DNA of 64,000 nt from Thiodiazotropha sp040506275 (GCA_040506275.1 JBEVXD010000013.1:70286-134285); one strand, 5' to 3'; shown: positions 8,414 through 18,162, counted from the stretch's first letter. Numbers and translations are program-made. The notes: generated by a model from the letters alone, not told the origin.

Positions 8414-9801
8414 TGCAAAATAGTCTTGAGAAGATTTCAGATAATGGCCATTTCAAAGACTACTGCGTACTTCTTGTTGAGGACGATGAAATCATGCGTC
8501 TGTCACTTGAAGACAGACTACATCTTGAACATATCCCCGCTTGTGCCGTGAGCGATATAGCCAGCGCAAGAAAGGAGCTTGAGAAAGGCAACATCGATCT
8601 TGTTGTTACAGATATCCGCCTGCCGGATGGCACAGGGATCGAGCTGTTCGCAGATATTTCCTGCCACTTTCCCGGAATTCCGGTAATCCTCATGACAGCC
8701 TACGGTGAGATATCAGATGCAGTTACCCTGGTAAAAGCTGGAGCACTCGATTACCTGACCAAACCATTTGATATCAACAGCTTTATTAAGAAGGTAGAGC
8801 GACATCTATCCCGCATCGCGGATACCCGCTTAACGTTGGTCAATTCAGATATTGAGGAAAACCAATTCAAGCCAGGCAGCGGGCGCCTCGGAAAAAGCTC
8901 TGCAATGCGCAAGATCGAGCGACTGGTAGCACGGCTTGGTGGCAGTGACAGCTCAGTATTACTCACCGGCGAGTCAGGCGTTGGTAAAGAGGTGGTTGCC
9001 AGCCTGATCCATAACAATAGTCTTAGGGCCAAGGGACCTATGATCAGGGTCAATTGTGCCGCGCTATCTTCCAATCTGATCGAAAGCGAACTCTTCGGCC
9101 ACGAGAAAGGGGCATTTACCGGTGCAATGCATCAACGTATAGGCCGCTTTGAACAGGCCCAAGGGGGTACCATTTTTCTTGATGAGATCGCCGAAGTATC
9201 ACCGGAAATACAGGTCAAACTCCTGCGTGTCCTGCAGGAGCGTGAAATCGAACGCGTAGGTGGGAGTGAACCGCTCACTCTGGATGTCAGGGTCATTGCC
9301 GCAACTCAGGTCAATCTGAAAAAATCGATTCAATCCTCTGAGTTCAGGTCTGATCTCTATTGGCGGCTCAACGTGATTCATGTAGATATCCCCCCCTTGC
9401 GGGAGCGTCGGGAAGACATCGTATATCTAGCTAGATTGTTTGTTAGTGAACTGGCTAAAAAGTCTGGAAGCTCTATAAAAGGGTTATCAAAAGAGGCTGA
9501 GTCACAACTCCAATCCATGACCTTTCCCGGAAACGTACGTGAGTTAAAGAATGTAATCGAAAGAGCCGTCGCTTTATGTGATGCCCTCTGGATCGGCGCC
9601 AGTGACCTACAGATCCAGGAGACTGACATTCGGGAGATAAGCACGACGACATTAAGGCAATCGATTGAAGAGGCAGAGCGAAAAGCGATCAATAAGGCGT
9701 TAGCCGATAATGACAGAAAAATTAATCAGGCTGCTGATACACTAGGTATCTCACGAAAAAATCTATGGGAGAAGATGAAACGTTACGAGATTGAGAAGTA
9801 G
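8413..9801 (+). CDS. NtrC-family sigma54-dependent response regulator
   Basis: 462 residues with three domains. The receiver has acidic residues E23/D24/D25 and phosphoacceptor D67 in VVTDIRLPDGTG. The AAA+ domain has Walker A GESGVGKE, the sigma54-contact loop GAFTGA and Walker B IFLDEIAE. The C-terminal Fis-type helix-turn-helix ends INQAADTLGISRKNLWEKMKR. The intact GAFTGA loop means it can act on RpoN. Translation is coupled to the kinase by a one-base overlap. Its likely targets are the GTTACC-N4-GGTAAC dyads at 5646 and 5737, which lie upstream of a sigma54 promoter for the molybdoenzyme operon. Confidence 0.94.
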   Translation: MQNSLEKISDNGHFKDYCVLLVEDDEIMRLSLEDRLHLEHIPACAVSDIASARKELEKGNIDLVVTDIRLPDGTGIELFADISCHFPGIPVILMTAYGEISDAVTLVKAGALDYLTKPFDINSFIKKVERHLSRIADTRLTLVNSDIEENQFKPGSGRLGKSSAMRKIERLVARLGGSDSSVLLTGESGVGKEVVASLIHNNSLRAKGPMIRVNCAALSSNLIESELFGHEKGAFTGAMHQRIGRFEQAQGGTIFLDEIAEVSPEIQVKLLRVLQEREIERVGGSEPLTLDVRVIAATQVNLKKSIQSSEFRSDLYWRLNVIHVDIPPLRERREDIVYLARLFVSELAKKSGSSIKGLSKEAESQLQSMTFPGNVRELKNVIERAVALCDALWIGASDLQIQETDIREISTTTLRQSIEEAERKAINKALADNDRKINQAADTLGISRKNLWEKMKRYEIEK

Positions 9802-9923
9802 CTCATTTTGTAATTTTTTTACCACTTTCAGATTCAGAAGCAATGATCAATCAGTTCAAAACAGATCATCTATAACCGTTCTAGATGATGCCCATTTTTT
9901 TAATATTTGGTGGAGGACATACC

Positions 9924-10910
9924 ATGTCATCTAATGCCTTGACAGACAGGTTTGGACGCCGCATTGAATATCTTAGAATCTCCGTAATCGACCGCTGTGA
10001 TCTGCGCTGCAGTTACTGTCTACCCAAAGGTTTTAAAGGCTTCTCGGAACAGGGCAACTGGCTTACGTTCGAAGAGATCGAACGTGTGACAAGAGCTTTC
10101 GCACTCCTCGGCGTACACCGGATACGCCTGACCGGTGGTGAACCACTGATGCGGCGAGGTCTGACAGATCTAGTAGATCGACTGGCCCAGCTTCCAGGTA
10201 TAACCGACCTATCCTTGTCCAGCAACTGCACACGCATGGACAAACTCGCAGCCCCCCTCTACAAGGCAGGTGTACGTCGTCTCAACGTGAGTTTGGACAG
10301 CTTACGCCCGAAGGTGTTTAAAGAGATTACAGGTGGCTCTCTCGCAAAAGTGCTGAGCGGCTTAGATGCTTGTCAGTCGGCAGGGTTTGAACCGATCCGC
10401 GTAAACACGGTTGTAATGCAGGGAGTCAATGATGATGAGATCGATACGATCCTGGATTACTGCATTGAGCGAGGATTCACACTACGCCTCATTGAGACAA
10501 TGCCCATGGGTGAGACCGGCCGCAACGCTCTGGACAAATACATTGCTCTGGACACCGTAAAGCAGCGCCTGGAACGGCGCATCGAGTTGATTCCTGACAT
10601 ACTTCCTGGTGGGGGTCCCGCCCGCTATTACAGGCTTGCAGACACCGACACCCGCATCGGATTCATAACCCCTATGTCACAGCACTTTTGTGAGACCTGC
10701 AACCGGGTGAGACTGACGGTGGACGGCGACCTCTATCTATGCCTGGGCCACGAGCATGTCTATCCTCTACGGCAGTTACTTAGGGATGGAATAGATGATA
10801 CAGGTCTAAACGATCACTTGCGCCGTGCAATCAACCTCAAGCCGGAGCGGCACGAGTTCAATGAACGGCCGGAGAAGTTGGTCCGCTTCATGGCGAAGTC
10901 GGGAGGATAG
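9924..10910 (+). CDS. moaA: GTP 3',8-cyclase MoaA (molybdenum cofactor synthesis)
   Basis: 328 residues. MoaA is a radical SAM enzyme that converts GTP to 3',8-cyclo-GTP, the first step of molybdopterin synthesis. The radical SAM motif CDLRCSYC is near the N-terminus. The second cluster motif is CETCNRVRLT with a third Cys in YLCLGHE. The protein ends in the GG dipeptide typical of MoaA. I chose the ATG at 9924 because GGAGGA lies seven bases upstream; the longer reading from 9885 has a hydrophobic extension that the family lacks. It follows the sensor operon by 122 bp in the same direction, so its presence here suits cofactor supply to the nearby enzyme. Confidence 0.95.
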   Translation: MSSNALTDRFGRRIEYLRISVIDRCDLRCSYCLPKGFKGFSEQGNWLTFEEIERVTRAFALLGVHRIRLTGGEPLMRRGLTDLVDRLAQLPGITDLSLSSNCTRMDKLAAPLYKAGVRRLNVSLDSLRPKVFKEITGGSLAKVLSGLDACQSAGFEPIRVNTVVMQGVNDDEIDTILDYCIERGFTLRLIETMPMGETGRNALDKYIALDTVKQRLERRIELIPDILPGGGPARYYRLADTDTRIGFITPMSQHFCETCNRVRLTVDGDLYLCLGHEHVYPLRQLLRDGIDDTGLNDHLRRAINLKPERHEFNERPEKLVRFMAKSGG

Positions 10911-11231
10911 ACCAAACACATTCAGTGTATTATTCGGAATTTTTAGCTGTCTACATGCTCAGCATTGAAGATTATAGAGAATCGTCTGCAGTTTGTTATT
11001 TCTTCAACACGTCATACAGCGCTATAATTTCTACAAATACAGCTTATTGATTGTTACTTATATCTCCAATTTCGAATAATCACTGATGACTAAAACTCTG
11101 CTTTTAATCCAACAAGTAACTCTACCTGACCGACAACTGCATATAACGAAACCACACGATCATCACCATACTCTCGTAACGTCAACTCTGAATTCCCCGA
11201 GGGATCACGGCACATCGTGATTTTCAGTTGA
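10911..11231. other. Intergenic gap without recognised feature
   Basis: About 320 AT-rich bases between moaA and the glycosylase gene. No terminator hairpin, RNA gene or convincing coding frame is visible. Confidence 0.5.
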
Positions 11232-11747
11232 ATGACTAAAGTTACCAGTTTCAACCCAATCATCGGACACTCACCTAAAGTCCTAATTCTTGGCAGCATG
11301 CCAGGAAGAGCATCCCTTGACGCAAATGAGTACTATGCCTATCCGCGCAATAGCTTCTGGCGAATAATGGGAGAGATCATCAGATTCCCACCTTCTTTAC
11401 CATATCCAGCAAAGCTTGAAGCATTGAAGAGTTCTGGCGTAGCGTTGTGGGATGTCCTGCACTCGTGCATTCGACCAGGCAGTTCGGATAGCGCAATTCA
11501 GCCCAACACACGAGTGCCAAATACATTTAACAAGTTGTTTCATAATAACCCGAGTATCACTATCGTCTGCTTCAATGGAAGAGAGGCGGAAACAAGTTAC
11601 AAAAAGTTTGTACTTCCGAAGTTGGAGAATGACGACGTACAATACTTATGCCTGCCATCAACAAGCCCAGCTTATGCAGCTCTTTCATTCGAAAAAAAAC
11701 TTGTAGCATGGAAATTGGCAATTAGCTCACATCTTGAAGAGTCATAG
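11232..11747 (+). CDS. UDG family 6-like DNA glycosylase (DNA-deoxyinosine glycosylase)
   Basis: 171 residues of the uracil-DNA glycosylase superfamily, closest to the hypoxanthine-DNA glycosylase group. The N-terminal motif GSMPGRASLDANEYYAYPRN followed by FWRIM, and the C-terminal LPSTSPAYA, are the two active-site signatures of that family. These proteins remove deaminated bases (hypoxanthine, in some cases uracil) from DNA in base excision repair. The full domain is present. It stands alone, with mazG 60 bp downstream on the same strand; both sanitise nucleotides or DNA, but co-transcription is not shown. Confidence 0.87.
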   Translation: MTKVTSFNPIIGHSPKVLILGSMPGRASLDANEYYAYPRNSFWRIMGEIIRFPPSLPYPAKLEALKSSGVALWDVLHSCIRPGSSDSAIQPNTRVPNTFNKLFHNNPSITIVCFNGREAETSYKKFVLPKLENDDVQYLCLPSTSPAYAALSFEKKLVAWKLAISSHLEES

Positions 11748-11807
11748 TTATTCAATTAATAGTTCTACCAATGTATACCCACTCTATACTTTCGGAGACA
11801 TAAGCTG

Positions 11808-12605
11808 ATGGAAGCAATGCAGCGACTACTCGAAATCATGGCAAAGCTACGTGACCCTGACAAGGGCTGTCCCTGGGATTTACGCCAGACCTACAGCACC
11901 ATCGTGCCCTATACCCTGGAGGAGGCATACGAAGTCGCAGACACTATCCAGCGGGGAGAGATGAGTGAACTGCGAGATGAGCTTGGTGACCTGTTATTCC
12001 AGGTCGTCTTTTACAGCCAGATCGCAAAGGAGGATGGTCATTTTGATTTCAACGATGTATCAAGCGGTATCTGCAGCAAGATGATACGCCGCCATCCTCA
12101 CGTCTTCTCTGACAAGCAATATCAGAGCGATGAAGAACTACGACATGCATGGGAACAAACAAAAGCAGAAGAACGCAGTCAACGCAACGACATATCGGTA
12201 CAGACCAGCCATATGGACGGAGTAGCAAAGGCCCTACCGGCGTTGATACGGGCAGAGAAGCTACAAAAACGGGCAGCACGAGTAGGATTCGACTGGCCTG
12301 ATGCACAAAGCGCTTTTAACAAGGTGAGAGAAGAGTTGGATGAGGTCAGAAGTGAGATGGAGGGAGCAGACAAGGACCGTCTGCAGGATGAGCTGGGCGA
12401 TCTACTCTTTTCCATAGTTAATGTCGTAAGGCTTCTCGATCTGGACGCCGAACAGACAATGAGTCGTGCCAACGAAAAGTTTGAAAAAAGATTCCGCAAC
12501 ATGGAAAGGAGACTCAATGAGGAGGGCATCACCAACATTCAAGAACTCTCATTGGAAAAACTAGATAATGCATGGGAGAGGATGAAGAGAGAGACCAAAC
12601 AATAG
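11808..12605 (+). CDS. mazG: Nucleoside triphosphate pyrophosphohydrolase MazG
   Basis: 265 residues, the usual length for the two-domain bacterial MazG. Two all-alpha NTP-PPase repeats are visible, each with the metal-binding EExxE...ExxD pattern: LEEAYEVADTI with ELRDELGDLLFQVVFYSQIA in the N-terminal half, and REELDEVRSEM with RLQDELGDLLFSIVNVVRLL in the C-terminal half. It hydrolyses NTPs to NMP and pyrophosphate, clearing aberrant nucleotides and affecting alarmone levels. Start at the ATG 11808. Confidence 0.95.
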   Translation: MEAMQRLLEIMAKLRDPDKGCPWDLRQTYSTIVPYTLEEAYEVADTIQRGEMSELRDELGDLLFQVVFYSQIAKEDGHFDFNDVSSGICSKMIRRHPHVFSDKQYQSDEELRHAWEQTKAEERSQRNDISVQTSHMDGVAKALPALIRAEKLQKRAARVGFDWPDAQSAFNKVREELDEVRSEMEGADKDRLQDELGDLLFSIVNVVRLLDLDAEQTMSRANEKFEKRFRNMERRLNEEGITNIQELSLEKLDNAWERMKRETKQ

Positions 12606-13197
12606 ATAGAACAAACTTTTTAGCCCCACACAATCATGTCCTACATTTGCAGGCCAAACATTCAGGCTGGTTCAAACATGCCCACTATCATCTATACACA
12701 CTTAACTAATATCTAAATTAACTACTCAGCCACTGAAGGGAGTTCTACATACAAGACTATAGAACTCGCCGATTTTATATTAATGGACGAGATTCGAAAC
12801 AGGGAGATCCATCGTCTAGATTCCACAAATAAACTACCAATCAATAGGTTAAATGTAACTCACCCGCCAGTCCCCATCCACCTGTTTCCTGGCGTTTAGT
12901 TGCGACGGCAAACGGTGAGTGCCCCCGTTTACTCCATTTTTTTATATCATGGGAGATTGCCACTCGAAAGGGGTGTATTGGGGCACAGGGAGAACAGCAC
13001 CTGTCTACATACACGCAGCTGCCGCCATGAAGCTTATAGGGTCGGTTTGCTACCATATCATGGCGGGGCTCTCCTCCACATCGGCTTGCCAGCTACCTCT
13101 CTGACAAGCCACAATGCTTTTGCATCGAACTGCTCGTCGGGCACGACGCCTCACATAAGTTCCATTTAAAAAGCTAATACATGCAAAAGGATTTAAA
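12606..13197. other. Intergenic gap containing first copy of a ~130 bp repeat
   Basis: No gene is supported. The stretch holds the direct repeat at 12803-12931. The rest, to the ribosome site (AAGGA) of the next gene, has only short shadow frames. Confidence 0.5.
12803..12931. repeat. Direct repeat, copy 1 (partner at 15303)
   Basis: Roughly 130 bp that recur at 15303-15443. The core CCCCATCCACCTGTTTCCTG and the following GGCGTTTAGTTGC are identical. The flanks (AAATAAACTA, TCAAT, GTTAAATG, GGCAAACGGTGAG, CCCCGTTTA) are near-identical with small indels. On the minus strand both copies keep a frame reading RG-x-SPFA-x-ATKRQETGGWG, so a decayed short coding segment is possible. The copies bracket the two membrane-protein genes. 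Confidence 0.7.
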
Positions 13198-14784
13198 ATG
13201 CGCAAGCTCTCTGCATTCTTCCTCTCACTGCTTACAGTCGTCGGCGGCCACATTCTAAACCGGCGCGCCGACAAGGCCCTGTTATTCTTTAGCCTGTTGC
13301 TTGTTGCCTCGCTGCTCAACCTGTTCCTGTATCCACTGCTCTCTTCCGCAGGAGGGATTCAGCTGCTCGCGCGAGTTGCCCATTATCAGCAACTACTGCC
13401 TGTCACTATCGTCACCAGCCTAGGGCTCGTCGCATTAGTCAGCGCCGTCATCAGTTACCTGGACGCAGGAAAGCCGAATGAAGTCTCGACTATTTCCACC
13501 CCCTCTGTCATTGGTGGCGTTTTAGCTGTGTTGATCGTCTTTCTGGTTACAGGCTACATGGCCACATATGTTTCAATTAATTTAAAGATAAAGGAACAGA
13601 TCAGCGAGACGAGGAGCCAAGGTGAGGATGGAGGCCAATCAACGGTAAAATCAGACAGCAGCTGGCTGAGTAGCTTTAGCAGCTCAAACAATTACTTCTG
13701 GCATAACGTACGTTATAGCTTCAGATGGACCCCGGATGAGAAACTCTCGCCGCTTCCCTCTGGTGAAGCCTTTCTGACTGGCCAGATAAGTTACAAGGGC
13801 GAACCAGCTGCTGGGATCAGTTTAACAGGCGTCTTTAACAATCAATTCCTCTCGGATGAAGTCACGACCGATAACGAAGGTAGATTCATGTTCAAAGTTG
13901 CTGCCGGCGATTGGCGCTTAAACAGGATCCAAACCACAACCTGGTCGAACAAACCCACCGGACATTCATTCTCCGTCATCGGCAGCGCCCACTCCAGACT
14001 CACAGAGAAGTTCTATTATGACGGCCCTGAGTATGAATCAGACGAAGTCACACTAACCGCAAAATCTGAGCCACATCCCGACCCGAAACTGCAGATAACC
14101 ATTCGAGACAACATCATCCTCGACTGGCCCGATCGGGAGGCCTCGCCGGCCTCACTGACTGATGACACCATCACCTGGCAACCCATAAACGATGCCGCCA
14201 GCTATCAGGTACAGCTCCATCATATCGAGCGGGACGGTTCAACCACGAGTTACTACCCCGTCTACTGGTATAATACTCACGCCACGTCTCTTCCCCTTGA
14301 ACGGATACAGACCACAAGCTCTCCTGAGGGAAACGTCAACGAATACCAGGTGGTCATACGTGCATTCGATGAAGCGGACCACTTGCTGTCATCTTCGCCT
14401 CCCCACTACCCCTTGCGCTCATTAGCGATCGAAGGTCGCCAGGTACCTTCCATGCAGAGATTTCCCTCTCTCAGAACGGACTTGCCAGCTATCACCGAGG
14501 AGGATATCGAACAGATGCAGGAGGAGGAGAAACTGATCGATGCCGCCATGGTCCTGGCTGAGGCAGACATGCCGACGGCAGCAAGAGAGTTGGCAGGCAA
14601 AATCGCAAGCAACCATATGGAGAAACGCCAGGACACCCTTGAAGGGTTGATACTTACCGCTGAAGGCAAGTGCGAAGCGGCGCGGCTCCACTTCGAATCG
14701 ATCAATTTAAAATGGGAGCGTAATTGTATGCCCGACTTTTACGAACAACGCTGCCAGTCACCCCAGCAGGACAACAGACAATGA
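13198..14784 (+). CDS. Uncharacterised membrane protein with C-terminal sandwich-like domains
   Basis: 528 residues, not assignable to a named gene. About four membrane helices occupy residues 1-130. A soluble part follows: a carboxypeptidase-regulatory-like beta domain (GEAFLTGQISYKGEPAAG ... DNEGRFMFKVAAGDW, about 190-250), a fibronectin-type region (ITWQPINDAASYQVQLHH, about 325-400), and a C-terminal helical part rich in acidic residues with a TPR-like pattern (about 435-510). Start ATG 13198 has AAGGA at good spacing. It lies alone between the two copies of the ~130 bp repeat, with a small membrane protein downstream. Function unknown; a cell-envelope role is likely from topology. Confidence 0.8.
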   Translation: MRKLSAFFLSLLTVVGGHILNRRADKALLFFSLLLVASLLNLFLYPLLSSAGGIQLLARVAHYQQLLPVTIVTSLGLVALVSAVISYLDAGKPNEVSTISTPSVIGGVLAVLIVFLVTGYMATYVSINLKIKEQISETRSQGEDGGQSTVKSDSSWLSSFSSSNNYFWHNVRYSFRWTPDEKLSPLPSGEAFLTGQISYKGEPAAGISLTGVFNNQFLSDEVTTDNEGRFMFKVAAGDWRLNRIQTTTWSNKPTGHSFSVIGSAHSRLTEKFYYDGPEYESDEVTLTAKSEPHPDPKLQITIRDNIILDWPDREASPASLTDDTITWQPINDAASYQVQLHHIERDGSTTSYYPVYWYNTHATSLPLERIQTTSSPEGNVNEYQVVIRAFDEADHLLSSSPPHYPLRSLAIEGRQVPSMQRFPSLRTDLPAITEEDIEQMQEEEKLIDAAMVLAEADMPTAARELAGKIASNHMEKRQDTLEGLILTAEGKCEAARLHFESINLKWERNCMPDFYEQRCQSPQQDNRQ

Positions 14785-14938
14785 ACAAAGCAGTTAGCCC
14801 CAAAAGCATTCAAGTAGATCAGACGTCATTGCATACCCATTCGACGAGTACCCGACAACTGGTGGAATAACCCCGTTTAAACCGAGTTGAAAACTTACCC
14901 ACTCCGATCAATAGTATACATATACAAATCGAGTGGAG

Positions 14939-15247
14939 ATGGCCGTGAAAATACTTGTCACCCTGGCGTTTCTTTTATCGTTTGCCTCCTGGGCCTTCCT
15001 GGGACTGACTTTCACCAATCTTCTGTCCGGCTATTTCGAAGATCGCACTTGCCTGACCGACTGCGTCAAGACTTACTATTTTGCAGCTGCGGGCTTGGGC
15101 TTTATGGGTATACTGGCAGCAGGCATAGCGTGGTTAAGCTCCGGGTTCAGCAGCTGGCTTTTTCTGGCACTTGTCGTTACCGCACTACCCTTTATCATTG
15201 TTTCGGGCATCTTCACTATCGGCACTTTGGGAACCTTCCTTCATTGA
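14939..15247 (+). CDS. Small membrane protein, unknown function
   Basis: About 102 residues with three predicted membrane helices (residues ~4-28, ~45-65, ~73-98) and two cysteines in the loop (CLTDC) after the first helix. The ATG at 14939 is given. A GTG six bases further in is slightly better placed relative to GGAG, and the reading could also begin at the GTG 14933. I recognise no family. It sits between the orphan membrane protein and the second copy of the ~130 bp repeat. Confidence 0.6.
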   Translation: MAVKILVTLAFLLSFASWAFLGLTFTNLLSGYFEDRTCLTDCVKTYYFAAAGLGFMGILAAGIAWLSSGFSSWLFLALVVTALPFIIVSGIFTIGTLGTFLH

Positions 15248-15302
15248 GCGAACCTCGGTTCAAACTGCACATCGGAGAACCTGGTTTACTCACACCAAAC
15301 AA

Positions 15303-15443
15303 GGATATCCATTATTTAGATTGCCGCAAATAAACTATCAATCAATTAGTTAAATGAAATTTACTGTTAAGGACTGCCACTCCCCATCCACCTGTTTCCT
15401 GGCGTTTAGTTGCGGCGGCAAACGGTGAGCGTCCCCGTTTATT
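15303..15443. repeat. Direct repeat, copy 2 (partner at 12803)
   Basis: Second copy of the repeat described at 12803, with the same core and a short insertion after GTTAAATGAAA. It occupies most of the 316-base gap between the small membrane protein and the next gene; nothing else is seen there. Confidence 0.7.
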
Positions 15444-15563
15444 TTCTCTGTTCACCTTTATTACGCAACCGGATAGCTGTCTTTCGTTTTTCCTCTTGTG
15501 CCGAGGAAGGCAATTTTCGTGCATCTATTTTATTCATTCCTGTATTATACAGGAACTATTTCT

Positions 15564-17447
15564 TCACCGGGTTAATAGTTTATGTTGTTTTAAGGCCAAT
15601 TCAAGATCATCATAGTTATAGTTTTGTTCATAGGCATCAATAAATCTAATTTGTGTAATGAGTGCATTTTCGCCAGTAGGCAATTCGTATTTTTTATTAC
15701 CAATGACTCGCCCTATGAGTAATAGATTCTTCTCTTTTTTAAAACGAGTAGTAGGCACATCAGTTACTAAAAATACATCAACTAATTTACCAAAGAATTT
15801 TTTACTTGCGAATAATGCTTCTTTTTTGCTGAGCATACTTGCAAAGCGCGCCTTCATCACAACAATCTTATCTTCATATACATACGGATTAGCAATTAAT
15901 TTATCTACCTGTATATATGCTTCTGCATTGTTGTTTTTTATAAAACTTATCAAATGATCAATGCGCATTTTTTTTGCGCGCACTTTTTCTAGACGTTTAT
16001 CTTCTGCTAGGCGTAGGTCTTCCCGTCGTTTTGCTTCAGCATTTCCATACTTGATAATATTATTGCCATCATGTGTCATCAATGCATATGCCCATGGTCT
16101 GACAGCATTTTTATCTTGAAGCGATTTTGGAAATAAATTAGCTACAACATTTGCAGTTGACTTGCACACTTGTTTTCCATGATTGACTCCTAATTTTAGG
16201 ATTGATTTAACATGATCATGGTCCAATATATCAATATCATCTGGAACATAAACGCGGTTAATATTATGTTCGCGTTGACATAATCGGTTAACAATATCGA
16301 CATTGCCTTTTTTCACTAATCTTTCACGAGTTGCTTTTTCTTGTTTTTTACGTTTAGCCACTAATATTTGTTCTTCCTTTTTGCGCTTAGCAGCTAACAT
16401 ACTTTCTCGTCTTTTTGTTTCATGGTTTTTATATTTTGTGATTTGATAGTTATTTTTTGGTTTAAAATGAGCAAATGCCAGATGGTTGTTAGGGCTTCGC
16501 TTAGTAAGCTCAGCTTTTCGATATAAAGTAGCAACCACAGGATTATTTTTTAAATATTGATACTGAAGTTCTTTACAATCATTCATACCATATTTAGCGC
16601 CGCGCTTTAGTAGATCTTTTGCGACGTCATCTTTCCATGCTTCTACGTTATCATCGATATAGATTTTAACCGTTAAATTATTACGTGAGCAAAAATCTAT
16701 TTTGAAAATGACATCATCATAAGTAGCATTACTTTGCTTGTTAGATTCTTTTTCAGTTGAATTATTCGCAGAGGAAGGAGCTTTAGATACTATAGTTTTT
16801 GACTTTTTAGGTTGCTTTAAAGTAGAAAGTGTATCAAGATCAAGTTTACCTGTTTCTTTCAATCCTGAACCACGTTGAAAGGACATTACCGCAGCGCGTG
16901 TACCCTTTCCATAAAGTCCATCTGCCGGACCAGCATCATAACCTTGTTCATTTAATAATTGCTGCACTTCTGCAACCATTTCTTTTGGATAAGTCTGGAC
17001 AGGTCTATTATTAGGTATTTTTGCCTGTATGTTTTTCTGTTTAGGAGGTTGGTTCTGTATTTGTTCTACACCATTTGAATTTCTTGGTGCTGATGGAAGT
17101 GCTACTCTACTTTTAGGACTCCATCCTTTGATTTGTCTACCGCGCGTATCATTTATAGCTATATAATACCAGTCGGCATGCTCACCAATAATCTTCACAT
17201 TGCCGCCATTAGCAGTACGCGCAGTGACACCACACTTATAACCAGGTCCTCTATATATACTGCTTTTCGCAGATAGAGTAGCAATCTGCGATTTTCGATA
17301 AATATCTGCACGAGATTTACATTGCTTCGAGTTTGGAAATGAAATATTTATAGAGCTTTTTAGATCATCCAGAAATCCACTTATAGCTACTTGTGGTAAT
17401 AACAATGGAGCGATCAAAAAAGAAACTATTAAATTATTGTTTTTCAT
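15564..17447 (-). CDS. Secreted SH3b and peptidoglycan-binding domain protein
   Basis: About 627 residues from the ATG at 17447, which has AGGGGA upstream and opens a normal signal peptide (MKNNNLIVSFLIAPLLLP); a longer reading from 17495 lacks both. Domains in order: a bacterial SH3 domain with conserved Cys residues (about 45-110, SSIYRGPGYKCGVTART ... WYYIAI), a PG_binding_1 domain (about 155-210, VQQLLNEQGYDAGPADGLYG, then GTRAAVMSFQ), and a long Lys-rich helical remainder that repeats a C-x(n)-N-L/H-Y-I/D-DD motif twice. Likely acts in the periplasm at the cell wall. The gene is much more AT-rich than the core genes, suggesting transfer. No catalytic domain is recognised. Confidence 0.8.
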   Translation of the reverse strand: MKNNNLIVSFLIAPLLLPQVAISGFLDDLKSSINISFPNSKQCKSRADIYRKSQIATLSAKSSIYRGPGYKCGVTARTANGGNVKIIGEHADWYYIAINDTRGRQIKGWSPKSRVALPSAPRNSNGVEQIQNQPPKQKNIQAKIPNNRPVQTYPKEMVAEVQQLLNEQGYDAGPADGLYGKGTRAAVMSFQRGSGLKETGKLDLDTLSTLKQPKKSKTIVSKAPSSANNSTEKESNKQSNATYDDVIFKIDFCSRNNLTVKIYIDDNVEAWKDDVAKDLLKRGAKYGMNDCKELQYQYLKNNPVVATLYRKAELTKRSPNNHLAFAHFKPKNNYQITKYKNHETKRRESMLAAKRKKEEQILVAKRKKQEKATRERLVKKGNVDIVNRLCQREHNINRVYVPDDIDILDHDHVKSILKLGVNHGKQVCKSTANVVANLFPKSLQDKNAVRPWAYALMTHDGNNIIKYGNAEAKRREDLRLAEDKRLEKVRAKKMRIDHLISFIKNNNAEAYIQVDKLIANPYVYEDKIVVMKARFASMLSKKEALFASKKFFGKLVDVFLVTDVPTTRFKKEKNLLLIGRVIGNKKYELPTGENALITQIRFIDAYEQNYNYDDLELALKQHKLLTR

Positions 17448-18120
17448 TACTTTTCCCCTTAATAAAATACATACACTGATAGTAGGTAATATCAATCATA
17501 AGTATTATTATTCTCATCCATTGAGATTTGCATTTCTTGTTATCTAAGTATCGTGTCAATCTATATCTGTAAAGGATGAATACAACTCTAATAATTTCAA
17601 TGATGTATGTCAGTCTATGTAAGAAATATTAAATATCTAAAAACATATCGTTTAGATATATTCAATACTTGTAATTATTTTGCGCTTTGCTTCCTTAACA
17701 GAGGCTGAACGATGTCATTATTTATACACTAAAATAGTTAAATCAATTTCGTAGTGACCTAAAAATATCTAGGCTGCCATCCACCTTAGATCAGGGACTT
17801 ATGAAAATCTGGCATAGCTCGATGTGGATATTTCAAAGACCTATATTTGTATATTACCGAATATAGGGCTCTGCATTACTAGACTAGCCAGATTTTTCTT
17901 TTCTGCTGGTGATTGGTAACTATTTCTGGATTTACAGAACATCATTTCACTGCCATGGCGAGGCGACAGAGGAATAAACTTAACCGTTCATTGATATGAT
18001 GCACTGCAATAGGCCGCTGTGGGTTAAGACTGTGTAAAAATGTTCAATGAGTGCAGAGTTCACTCCCCATGCAGCATCGCAGTCGCTCACCAGAGTTCAT
18101 ATGCTCAAGCTCATTGAAAA
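17448..18120. other. AT-rich gap without recognised gene
   Basis: No coding frame, RNA or clear repeat is supported in these ~670 bases. Confidence 0.5.
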
Positions 18121-18154
18121 GTTGTAGTGGTCAAGTATTTTTGGCCACTACAAC
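18121..18154. repeat. Inverted repeat at the break of a truncated luxR paralogue
   Basis: GTTGTAGTGG and CCACTACAAC form perfect 10 bp arms around a 14-base loop. It lies exactly where homology of the adjoining fragment to the intact luxR gene ends, so it may be the scar or end of a mobile element. Confidence 0.5.
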
Positions 18155-18162
18155 CACTACAG

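Noticed and set aside
11090..11299. Minus-strand frame of 69 codons overlapping the start of the DNA glycosylase
   Set aside because: The part outside the glycosylase looks mildly protein-like, but it overlaps a firm gene start and has no recognised family.
14887..15333. 148-codon plus frame across the small membrane protein gene
   Set aside because: Different frame, no membrane or domain logic, and poor start; the three-helix frame at 14939 is preferred.
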